Position numbers and translations under genes: made by a program. DNA of 43,308 nucleotides from an uncultured Opitutaceae bacterium (lineage in GTDB: Bacteria; Verrucomicrobiota; Verrucomicrobiia; Opitutales; Opitutaceae). The DNA is taken from assembly GCA_937958045.1 (NCBI GenBank), contig CALFXL010000054.1, positions 1-43,308 on the forward strand, written 5' to 3'. Position 1 is the stretch's first letter; each line of letters begins with the position of its first letter. The notes beneath the pieces were generated by a model. The model saw only the letters and a program-made list of their open reading frames with translations, ran no database searches and had not been told where the DNA came from. Positions 8,627-17,100 of the stretch are shown one piece after another.

Positions 8627-10075
8627 ATGCTCGTTATGCCCCGCACACCTTTGTCGATCCTCGTTGCGCTCCTCGCGGGCGCGACTGTTTCGCTGTCTGT
8701 TTCCGCACAAACGAATCCGCGCGCCGCGACGCAACCGCGTCCGGACGCGCAAACGCTCTCAGCCATCAACGCCGGACGAAATCCGCCGGCGTATCCCGTT
8801 CCGTACGCGCCGGCTTCGGTCGAAGAAATCACCGCCGTGCTGCAACGTGTGCACGGCTATCTCGCGGACGTGACGCCGCCGAAGTTGGTTGATCGCACGA
8901 CGCAGCAAGAGATCTCGGACTACTCGGGCGACCTCTCCAATGCCGTGCCCGCGCGCGGCGATTTTATGGTGGTGAGTTACGAATGGGGCGTGACGTATTC
9001 CGGCATGTTGCTCGCGGCGGAAGTGACCGGTGAAACGAAATACCGCGACTACGTGGCGGAACGTTTTCGTTTTATCGCCGACGTGTCGCCACGGTTTGCG
9101 GAGCAGGTCGCGGCGTTGCCGATGGAGCTGACACCCGGCTCTGTGCCGCCAGCGTGGCGGACACCGTTCCGATCCGTGAATGCGCCGCGTTCCCTCGATG
9201 ATTCCGGTGCGATGGCGGCGGCGATGATCAAGGCGGCGCGTGGCGGTCTCGAGCCGCAGGCGTTGCGCCCGCTGATCGATCGTTACCTGACTTGGATCTC
9301 GGAAAAACAATATCGTTTCCCCGACGGCACGCTCGCACGTCATCGTCCGCTCGATGATGCGCTCTGGCTCGACGATCTCTACATGAGCGTGCCCGCGCTC
9401 GCGCAGATGGGTGCGCTGACGGGCGAACGAAAATATTTCGACGATGCCGTGAAGCAGATCGTGCAGTTCTCCGAGCGGATGTTTGTCGCGGAGAAAGGGC
9501 TCTACATGCACGGCTGGATCCAAGGCATGGAGCCGCATCCTATCTTCCATTGGGGGCGCGCGAATGGCTGGGCCATCATGGCGATGACGGAGTTGCTCGA
9601 TGTGTTGCCGGCGGATCATCCCGGGCGCGAAAAAGTGCTGTCGCTCTATCGCGCGCATGTGCGCGGCATCGCGGCCACGCAAGGCGGCGCAGGCCTCTGG
9701 CATCAACTCATGGATCGCCCGGATTCGTATCTCGAGACATCCGCGTCGGCGATTTTCACGTACTGCATCGCACGCGGCATCAACGCAGGCTGGCTCGATG
9801 CACGCGCGTATGTGCCGGTGGCCTCGCTCGGATGGAACGCAGTGGCGAAGCAAGTCAATGAACGCGGTCAGGTGGAAAACGTCTGCGTGGGCACGGGCAT
9901 GGGTTTTGATCCGATGTTTTATTATTATCGCCCCGTGAGCGTGTATGCAGCGCATGGATACGGCCCGGTGCTGCTCGCCGGCGCGGAGATGATCAAACTT
10001 CGTCAAGGCATAGCCGCCCAGGCGCTGATCAGCGACGGCGCGGTGCAGAACCTGCCGTCGAAAGCGCGCCTGTGA
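8627..10075 (+). CDS. GH105 unsaturated rhamnogalacturonyl hydrolase-like enzyme
   Basis: The start at 8627 has GGAG 6 bp upstream and opens a signal peptide (about 1-27). The 482 residues show the alpha/alpha barrel pattern of the YteR/YesR family, with WLDDLYMSVPAL (247-257) holding the candidate catalytic aspartates, and HWGRANGWAIMAM (308-320). Family members remove the unsaturated galacturonyl residue from oligosaccharides made by pectate or rhamnogalacturonan lyases. The gene follows GH43 after 64 bp and precedes the CE12 esterase in the same direction, so the three probably form one rightward operon. Many homologues are cytoplasmic; the clear signal peptide here suggests periplasmic action. 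Confidence 0.88.
   Translation: MLVMPRTPLSILVALLAGATVSLSVSAQTNPRAATQPRPDAQTLSAINAGRNPPAYPVPYAPASVEEITAVLQRVHGYLADVTPPKLVDRTTQQEISDYSGDLSNAVPARGDFMVVSYEWGVTYSGMLLAAEVTGETKYRDYVAERFRFIADVSPRFAEQVAALPMELTPGSVPPAWRTPFRSVNAPRSLDDSGAMAAAMIKAARGGLEPQALRPLIDRYLTWISEKQYRFPDGTLARHRPLDDALWLDDLYMSVPALAQMGALTGERKYFDDAVKQIVQFSERMFVAEKGLYMHGWIQGMEPHPIFHWGRANGWAIMAMTELLDVLPADHPGREKVLSLYRAHVRGIAATQGGAGLWHQLMDRPDSYLETSASAIFTYCIARGINAGWLDARAYVPVASLGWNAVAKQVNERGQVENVCVGTGMGFDPMFYYYRPVSVYAAHGYGPVLLAGAEMIKLRQGIAAQALISDGAVQNLPSKARL
9943..9961. repeat. GTA-N13-TAC gapped palindrome, copy 7
   Basis: Sequence GTATGC-AGCGCAT-GGATAC inside GH105. One left-arm base departs from GTATCC. Confidence 0.45.
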
Positions 10076-10159
10076 AAACGCGCCAAACGTGTATCCAAAA
10101 AAATGAAGGCAACGCTGAGCGGACACGAAGCTGGCCCGGAGCAGACAATCTTTAGAAAT

Positions 10160-11044
10160 ATGAAAACTCCTCCGTCGTTTTTGTCCTCGTTACTGGGGGT
10201 GATTGCGCTGTGGCTGGCGCCGTTTGCCGGCGCGAGCGAAGAGCAGCGCGTCGTCGAGAAGATCGAAGGCGCGCCGCCGCCGGTATTGAATGCGGCGTTG
10301 CCGACGTTGTGGGTCGCGGGCGATTCGACCGCGGCCAACGGCAACCCCCATGCGACAGGATGGGGCAAACCGCTCTCGCTGTTTTTCGATCAGGAAAAAA
10401 TCAATGTGGTGAATCGCGCGCGGGGCGGGCGCAGCAGCCGCACATTTGTCACGGAAGGACTGTGGGCGCAGATCGTGGAACAGCTGAAGGCGGGCGATGT
10501 GGTGCTGATTCAGTTTGGCCACAACGACGGCGGACCGCTTTTCACCGGACGTGCGCGCGCGTCGTTGCCGGGGCTCGGCGAAGAGACGCAAGACGGCGAG
10601 CATCCCGATGGACGCAAGGAAACCGTGCGCACGTTTGGTTCGTACATGCGCCAGATGATCGGCGACGTGAAAGCGAAAGGAGCGACGCCGATTCTGTTGT
10701 CGCTGACGATTCGCCAGCGTTGGCAAGACGGGAAAGTGGAGCGCGTGAACGGACGTTACGCCGAGTGGACGGCTGAGCTCGCGCGCACGGAAGACGTGGC
10801 GTTTATCGATCTCTCGACGTTGATCGCGGATCGCTACGACGCGCTCGGCGAGGAAGCGGTGAAAGCGTTTTTCCCGAAGGATTATGTGCACACCGGTCCC
10901 GAAGGCGCGGAGCTGAATGCGGAGCTCGTGGTGTCGGGCTTAAAAGCGCTGAAGGAAAATCCATTCGGTGCGCTCGATCCGTATTCGGCGCGCGGCGCCG
11001 CGGTTGAACCGGCGACGAACGCGGTGTATGACGCTGCGCGCTGA
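10160..11044 (+). CDS. CE12 family rhamnogalacturonan acetylesterase (SGNH hydrolase)
   Basis: The ATG at 10160 opens a signal peptide (MKTPPSFLSSLLGVIALWL); upstream in-frame codons are not family-like. The 294-residue protein has the SGNH blocks: GDSTAANG with nucleophile Ser56, NRARGGRSSR (block II), FGHNDGG with Asn122 (block III), and KDYVHTGPEGAE with Asp241 and His244 completing the triad. The family removes acetyl groups from pectic rhamnogalacturonan, which makes the backbone accessible to lyases and hydrolases such as the neighbouring GH105 and GH28. It is the last gene of the GH43-GH105-CE12 run and converges on araD. The 84-bp gap before it contains a lone GTATCC half-site followed by seven A residues. 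Confidence 0.88.
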   Translation: MKTPPSFLSSLLGVIALWLAPFAGASEEQRVVEKIEGAPPPVLNAALPTLWVAGDSTAANGNPHATGWGKPLSLFFDQEKINVVNRARGGRSSRTFVTEGLWAQIVEQLKAGDVVLIQFGHNDGGPLFTGRARASLPGLGEETQDGEHPDGRKETVRTFGSYMRQMIGDVKAKGATPILLSLTIRQRWQDGKVERVNGRYAEWTAELARTEDVAFIDLSTLIADRYDALGEEAVKAFFPKDYVHTGPEGAELNAELVVSGLKALKENPFGALDPYSARGAAVEPATNAVYDAAR

Positions 11045-11102
11045 GCGCGTGTGAAACGTTGAGCGCGGGAGGGCGCGTGCGAGCAGGGAAACGTCGAGGA
11101 GT

Positions 11103-11128
11103 GGACGTTGCGGTGCAACGTCCCTACC
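11103..11128 (+). repeat. GGAC(N)2TGC hairpin repeat, copy A
   Basis: Arms GGACGTTGC and GCAACGTCC with loop GGT, followed by CTACC. It lies between the convergent CE12 and araD genes, where it could end both transcripts, although no T tract follows. Three relatives lie elsewhere in the window. Confidence 0.65.
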
Positions 11129-11149
11129 TCCGGATGGTCCGTCCAGCGT

Positions 11150-11854
11150 TCAGCAATTGCCGGTTTGCCCGTAGTAGGCGCCGGGGCCGTGCTTGCGTTT
11201 GAAGTGTTTGTTGAGGAGCTCGGGCTCGATGGTCGGGAGCTTGGGCTCGAGTTGCAGGGACATGAGCGCCATGTGCGCGATGCATTCGACGGCGACGGCG
11301 ACCTCGACGGCTTTGGCGACCGTGGGGCCCCACGTGAACGGCGCGTGGCGATTCACGAGTACGGCGGGGAAATCGAGCGGATCGAGTTTTCCGGAGGTGA
11401 AACGCTCGACGATGACGTTGCCGGTTTCCCATTCGTAGGCGCTGGCGATTTCTTCCGGCGTCATTTTGCGCGTCGCGGGAATGTCGCCGTAAAAATAGTC
11501 CGCGTGCGTGGTGCCGAAGATGGGGATCGAACGGCCGGCCTGCGCGAACGCGGTGGCGTGCGAACTGTGCGTGTGGACGACGCCGCCGATGTTTTCGAAC
11601 GCGAGGAAGAGACGGCGATGCGTGGGCGTGTCGGAGGACGGGCGAAGTTTTCCTTCGACTTGTTTGCCGTCGAGATCGACGAGGACCATGTCTTCGGGTT
11701 TGAGCGAAACGTAGTCCACGCCGCTGGGCTTGATGGCAAAGATGCCCTTGCTGCGGTCGATGGCGGAGGCGTTGCCGAAAGTGAGGTTGATGAGGCCGTG
11801 CTTGGGCAGGGCGATGTTGGCTTCGTAGGCTTCGCGTTTGAGTTCTTCGAGCAT
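11150..11854 (-). CDS. araD: L-ribulose-5-phosphate 4-epimerase
   Basis: This 234-residue class II aldolase-like epimerase converts L-ribulose 5-phosphate to D-xylulose 5-phosphate, the last step of arabinose catabolism before the pentose phosphate pathway. The start at 11854 gives MLEELKREAY; the upstream open frame is not family-like. GNAS (27-30), SSDTPTH with Asp75, VVHTHSSHATAFAQAG with zinc ligands His94 and His96, FGTTHADY with Asp119, and His170 in VNRHAPFTWG match the family; the last motif reads RHAPF where HGPF is more common. It is encoded about 9.5 kb from araBA, among the secreted hydrolases, so arabinose release and catabolism are physically interleaved. Confidence 0.95.
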   Translation of the reverse strand: MLEELKREAYEANIALPKHGLINLTFGNASAIDRSKGIFAIKPSGVDYVSLKPEDMVLVDLDGKQVEGKLRPSSDTPTHRRLFLAFENIGGVVHTHSSHATAFAQAGRSIPIFGTTHADYFYGDIPATRKMTPEEIASAYEWETGNVIVERFTSGKLDPLDFPAVLVNRHAPFTWGPTVAKAVEVAVAVECIAHMALMSLQLEPKLPTIEPELLNKHFKRKHGPGAYYGQTGNC

Positions 11855-11879
11855 GGCGGGGAAAGGATTTGAAGAGAGT

Positions 11880-11905
11880 CCACGAAATACACGAAAGGGA
11901 CGAAA
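11880..11905 (+). repeat. CACGAAA-type periodic repeat
   Basis: Three degenerate 9- to 10-bp units, CCACGAAAT, ACACGAAAGG and GACGAAA, lie in the gap between divergent araD and GH29. The rest of this 166-bp gap shows no promoter I can name. Confidence 0.5.
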
Positions 11906-12020
11906 GCGGAGAATTTTCTGGCGGCGCGACGCTGTTCCGTCACGTGCGGGGCGCGCGCGGGAGCGCGTGTCACGTATTTTCGGAATGGTCGCGCGCGAAC
12001 GCCCGGTTCGTAATGGGCGC

Positions 12021-13484
12021 ATGACATGGATGCGTGCAACGATGGCAGCGGCGACGCTTGCGGTGATGACGACCTCGGTGGATGCGGCCGGAAAATTCGA
12101 GCCGACGTACAAGTCGCTCGCGAGCCATGAACTGCCGGCGTGGTTCGATGATGCGAAGCTGGGCATCTTTGTTCACTGGGGACTTTATTCGGTGCCGGCG
12201 TATGCGCCGCCGGCGGAGCAGTTCGGGAAGCTGCCGGAGGCGGAGTTTTTCAAGCGGAATCCGTACGCCGAGTGGTATTTCAACAGCATGCGTATCGAAA
12301 ATTCGGATACGCAGGGACATCATGCGCAGACGTATGGGGAGGACTTTGATTATTTCGGTTTCATCGGTGAGTTTAATCAGCAGGCCGGGAGGTGGGATCC
12401 GAGTGAGATGGCGGAGATTTTTCGACGTGTGCATGCGCGGTATGTGGTGCTCACGGCGAAACATCACGATGGGTTCACGCTGTGGCCGAGCGCGGTGGAA
12501 AATCCTCACCGGCCCGAAGCCCGGGCGACGCGCGACCTCGTGGGCGAACTCACGACGGCGGTGACAGCGCGCGGGATGAAGATGGGGTTTTATTATTCGG
12601 GCGGCATCGATTGGAGTTTTCATCCCGTGCTGATCGACGGGCCGAAGGAAGGATCGCAGGTGACGCCGGCCGGGGATTACGCGGATTACGCCGATGCGCA
12701 TTTGCGCGAACTGATCGCGCGGTATCGGCCGGCGATTTTGTGGAACGACATTCGTTATCCCGAGAAAAGCGGGCTGATGCAGATCGTGGCGGATTTCTAC
12801 AACGCGAATCCGGACGGCGTGATCAACAACCGCTGGGGCCGCTGGATGCCGCATGATTTCACGACGGCGGAGTACACGGTGTATCCCACGATCGTCGCAA
12901 AGAAATGGGAGGCGAATCGCGGGATCGGGAATTCGTTTGGATACAATCGCGCGGAAGGGCCCGGGCACATGCTGACGGTCGATGAACTCGTGGACTCGTT
13001 TGTCGATATCGTGAGCAAAAACGGAAATCTGCTGCTGAATGTCGGACCGCGAGCGGACGGCACGATTCCGGACATGCAGTTGGAGCGGTTGCGCGGGCTG
13101 GGCCGCTGGCTCGATGTGAACGGCGAGGCAATTTTTGGAACGCGACCGTGGGTTGACGCGGAAGGCATGCTCGCCGGCGAGGACGTGAGGGTGCGTTTCA
13201 CGTATCGACCGAAATGCGACGCGGTCGCCGGCGAGCAAGGACAGGACGCGTTGGATGTCATTTACGCGTTGTTGCTGAGCCGGCCTGAGAACCGAGAAAT
13301 CACGCTGACCGGCGTGGTGCCCTCGAGCGATGCGACCACGGTGAAACTGCTCGGAAGCACGGAGTCGCTGGCGTGGAAACGCGTGGGCGATGATTTGCGC
13401 ATCACGTTGCCCGCGGAGTTTTCGGAGGCGCCGGCTCATGCGCTGGCGATTTCACCGCAGCCGAGGCGGCTGATGGCGAAATGA
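12021..13484 (+). CDS. GH29 family alpha-L-fucosidase
   Basis: The start at 12021 (487 residues) precedes a signal peptide (MTWMRATMAAATLAVMTTS); an ATG at 12030 is an alternative, and neither has a strong ribosome binding site. GH29 hallmarks are GIFVHWGLYSVPA, LTAKHHDGFTLWPS, and ILWNDIRYPEKSG with the predicted nucleophile at about Asp243; NLLLNVGPRADG follows in the barrel. A C-terminal beta domain completes the usual length. The enzyme removes terminal alpha-L-fucose, present on xyloglucan, arabinogalactan and rhamnogalacturonan side chains, which fits the pectin locus. It is divergent from araD and converges, 27 bp apart, on a small exported protein. Confidence 0.92.
   Translation: MTWMRATMAAATLAVMTTSVDAAGKFEPTYKSLASHELPAWFDDAKLGIFVHWGLYSVPAYAPPAEQFGKLPEAEFFKRNPYAEWYFNSMRIENSDTQGHHAQTYGEDFDYFGFIGEFNQQAGRWDPSEMAEIFRRVHARYVVLTAKHHDGFTLWPSAVENPHRPEARATRDLVGELTTAVTARGMKMGFYYSGGIDWSFHPVLIDGPKEGSQVTPAGDYADYADAHLRELIARYRPAILWNDIRYPEKSGLMQIVADFYNANPDGVINNRWGRWMPHDFTTAEYTVYPTIVAKKWEANRGIGNSFGYNRAEGPGHMLTVDELVDSFVDIVSKNGNLLLNVGPRADGTIPDMQLERLRGLGRWLDVNGEAIFGTRPWVDAEGMLAGEDVRVRFTYRPKCDAVAGEQGQDALDVIYALLLSRPENREITLTGVVPSSDATTVKLLGSTESLAWKRVGDDLRITLPAEFSEAPAHALAISPQPRRLMAK
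12292..12310. repeat. GTA-N13-TAC gapped palindrome, copy 8
   Basis: Sequence GTATCG-AAAATTC-GGATAC inside GH29, flanked by GC on each side so that the palindrome extends to 8-bp arms with one mismatch. Confidence 0.65.
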
Positions 13485-13511
13485 TCGCTGCGTACGGGAC
13501 GGAGCGGTCGG

Positions 13512-14057
13512 TTATTTCCCGGCGGCGATGCGGGCGCGACGATTCGCAACGGCCTTGAGGGCGGCGTAGAGGTTCATCTCGGTCTCGGTGCGCACGACGG
13601 CATCGTGGCGGGCGTCGGCCTGCATGGCGGCCATGTCGAGCTGACGTTTCAGGCGATTGTAGTCGGGGTGGGAAAGCAGTGGCTCACGACTGACGATGCC
13701 AAGGTTGTACTTTTTGCCGTTCTCGATGAGCTCGGCCGCGACGGTGCCGCGACCATCGGTCCACGTGAGACGAAGGACAGGCGCGTTTTCCGGGGCTTTC
13801 TCTTTCTCGTCGAGAATTACGACTTGGTCGGGGAGTTTGGTGAATTCGGCCGAAGCCGTCGCGGTGTTGCGAAGCGTGCCCAAGACAAGATCGCCACTTT
13901 CCTTGCGGCCTTGGCGCAAGTTCTCGAAGGCGATCGGCTCAAACGTTTCGACGACCACGTAGAGCTTAGGGGAGTCGGCGGTGTTATCGTTAGCGTTCGC
14001 GACAGACGCGAAAAGAGCCGCGAAAATTAAAAGCAAGCGTAGGGGAAGAGTGCGCAT
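13512..14057 (-). CDS. Small exported protein of unknown function
   Basis: I do not recognise this 181-residue protein. The start at 14057 gives a signal peptide (MRTLPLRLLLIFAALFASVANA). The mature part begins with a short hydrophobic strand (KLYVVVETFEPIAFENL), has a mixed charged middle with LRLTWTDGRG, and ends in a probable helix rich in Arg, Ala and Glu. There is no lipobox, no cysteine and no transmembrane segment after the signal. It follows the hybrid kinase gene by 132 bp in the same direction, so cotranscription is possible, but nothing in it suggests a signalling role. Confidence 0.6.
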   Translation of the reverse strand: MRTLPLRLLLIFAALFASVANANDNTADSPKLYVVVETFEPIAFENLRQGRKESGDLVLGTLRNTATASAEFTKLPDQVVILDEKEKAPENAPVLRLTWTDGRGTVAAELIENGKKYNLGIVSREPLLSHPDYNRLKRQLDMAAMQADARHDAVVRTETEMNLYAALKAVANRRARIAAGK

Positions 14058-14189
14058 AGGCGGGTGGGGCGTCCCCAACTAAGCGCACGAACGGCGCAAG
14101 CTCAATGAGGACCTCGCCAAAAAGGCTGACGGCAGAGGATCGATGGGGAAACGAGCACTCAGAGCAGCGTTTCAGATCTTCTTAGATCA

Positions 14190-17100
14190 TCACGGCAGGA
14201 TGGCGGTGATGGTTTTGTCGAGGATGTCGATGCTGACGGGTTTGGTGAGGTGGGCGCCGAAACCGGCGTCGCGCGAACGTGCGCGGTCTTCTTCGGTGCC
14301 GTAACCGCTCAAGGCGATGGCTTTGATGTGGGGATTTTTCTTTCGGATTTCCGAAAGCAATTGATGTCCGCTGCCGTCGGGCAGGCCGAGGTCGGAAACG
14401 ACGAGATCGTAGCTGCCGTCGTCGAAAAGCGTGAGCCCCTCTTCGACGGAGCCGGCGATCACGACGTCGAAATTTCGGCGAACGAGGAGCGTGCGCAAGG
14501 TGCTGCGCGTCGAGGGATGATCTTCGACCAAAAGGATGCGCGATTTTGCGTTGGTGGCCTGCCCCTCGCGCCCATGTCCGTTGGTCGGCTCTTTGCGCGC
14601 GGCGGGTTTTTTGACGGCGGGAGGGGGAGCTTCACTGAGCGGATGTTGGCTGGGCGAAGTGAGGAGCGGCAGCTCGATTTCGAAGGTGGAACCTTTGCCC
14701 ACACCTTCGCTCAAGGCGCGGATGTTGCCGTTGTGGAGCTCGAGGATTTGGCGCGAGATCGCGAGTCCGAGACCGAGGCCGCCTTTGCGGTTTTCCAGTT
14801 GGAGAAACGCGTTGAAGACGCGTTCGAGATCGGCCTCGCGCATGCCGACGCCGGAGTCGGTGATGCGGACGAGCACGCGATGATTTTCGAGTGTGGTGGT
14901 GAGGATCGTGATCTGGCCGCCCTTGGGCGTGAATTTGGCGGCGTTGTTGAGGATGTTCCAAAGCACCTGCTGCAAACGCACCGGATCGGCGGTGACGATC
15001 GAGGGTTTGGCCTCAAGATTCAGCGAGATAACGAGCTGATGTTTCTCGAGATTGGACGAGACGATTTCGACCGCTTCCGCGACGGCGGTGTTGATGTCGA
15101 CCTCGCGCATATCGAGCTCGAGTTTTCCGTGGGTGATGCGGGTGAGATCGAGCAGGTCGTCGATGAGTTTGGCTTCGAGTCGGACGTTGTTGCGGATGGT
15201 TTCGAAGATGGAGCGGATGTGTGGAGGGAACTCCGGATTTTCGGCGCCGTCGCTCGCGAGCAACAGGACCGGATTGAGCGGCGTGCGGAGTTCGTGCGAC
15301 AGGGTGGCGAGGAAATCGTCTTTCGCGCGGGAGGCCGCGAGCGCGGTGTTACGGGCGTTCATGGCGTCCTGCAGCAAACGCGCGCGTTCGTCGTCGGCGG
15401 TCTTGCGCTGAATGACCAACGCGATCGCGTCGGCGATGAGGCCGATCTCGCGCAGCAAGCGGGCTTCGAGGCGTACGCGCGACATGACGGTGAGCACGCC
15501 GAGCATTTTCGATTCGAAGAGCAGAGGATAACCGGCGAACGACGTGAGCCCTTCGCGACGCGCCCAATCGGAATCGCAAACATCCGGATCGTCGGTGATC
15601 TGGTGTGTGATGTGCGCACGTTTCGTCGCCGCGATGCCGCCGATGCGGCCCTCGCCGATCACGATCTCGGGCCGCGTGTTGAGATAAATGCCCGCGGTGG
15701 CGCTTAACTTCAGCGCGGGAGTGTCGGGCTGTTTCAGCCAGATCTGCGCGAGTACGACGTCGGTGTGGTGAACGAGGATTTGCGCGAGCTGTTGCAAGAT
15801 CGGCGCAAGCTCTCCGCCGCGCGCGACTTCGACGCCGATGTCGGCGCGGAGCGCGACGAGGCGGGCCTCTTCTTGAGCAGCGAGTTCGTTTTTCTTGCGC
15901 TCGGTGATGTTGCGGCAGACGGCGAGCAATTGTTCGGGATGACCGTCTGCATCGCTGATGGGACGCAGCACCACATCCCACCATGTGAGAGAACCATCCT
16001 TGGCCTGTGAGCCGGCTTGAAACCACGTGGTGCCGCCGCCGAGCGCGGTGCGATAGGCATTTTCGGCATCGCCGCGCGAGTCCTCGGACCAGAGCGAATT
16101 CCAATGGATGCCGGGACGAACGGAGCCACCGCCGAACTGCGCGTGATGATCGCGATTGGGATTGAGCAGCTGCAGGCGTCCCGCGAGGTCCAGCACCATG
16201 ATGCAGTCGGGCGAACTTTCGAGGATGCGCTGATTGAGCTGCTGCGCTTTCCGCAAAGAATCCTCCGCCTGACGCCGCAACGTGATGTCGGTGTTCACCT
16301 CGAGGATGGCGCGGATCTTTTGTTGGTCGTCGAGATTGGTGACCCACTGGGTCGCGATGATGAGCGTGGTGCCGTCTTTGTGACGGTGGTGGACCTCGCC
16401 TTCCCAACGGCCGAACTGCGCGAGGTGCGCGTGAATCTTTTCCAGCGGCTCGGGATATTGGGCGCGCAGAAGCAGATGGCTGTTTTGACCGAGCGCTTCG
16501 TCTTTGGTGAAACCGTAGAGTTTTTCGGCGCCGCGACTCCAAAAGATGATCCGGTCTTTCGGCGAACGCGCGAGCAAGGGAGCGAGCTCGACGAGTTGCG
16601 CTTGTTCGCGCAGGCGCTGCTCACTTTCGCGAAGTTCGGTGTTACGCGTGGCGAGTTCTTCATTGAGCGTGGCGAGCTCTTCGTTGGCGGACTCGAGCTC
16701 CTCGTTGGACGTTTCGAGCTCTTCGTTGAGGCTCTGCAGTTCTTCGTTGGACGACTGAACCTCTTCGTTGGTGGCCTGGAGTTCTTCGACGACGGTTTCG
16801 TGTTGTTCGCGAAGTGTGTCGAGCTGATCGCCGCGGCGATTGAACTCGTGCTTAAGCTCGCTGAGACGACGCGTGTCGGCCTCGCTGATCGTGGTGGACG
16901 TTTTCGTGCGAGAACCTCGGCGGTTTTTCTCGTTCGCGGGCGCGGGGATTTTTTCGAAGAGGACGAGAAACGACCGCACGGCTCCATGACGGATGGGAAC
17001 GATCTCGATGTTTACGACGTGCTGAAGGCCTTCGTAAACGACGGCGTCTTCGCGCACCGTCTTGTCGAGCGTGCGGGCGCGATCGAGCATCTGCTGCAAA

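Noticed and set aside
12021..13484. GH29 motif LWND as an altered active site
   Set aside because: WND followed by a P-x-K-G-like stretch is a normal GH29 form; the aspartate is present.
16661..16830. Repetitive stretch resembling a tandem repeat or CRISPR array
   Set aside because: It is the coding sequence of the NEEL-type coiled-coil heptads of the hybrid kinase, in frame and not separated by unique spacers.
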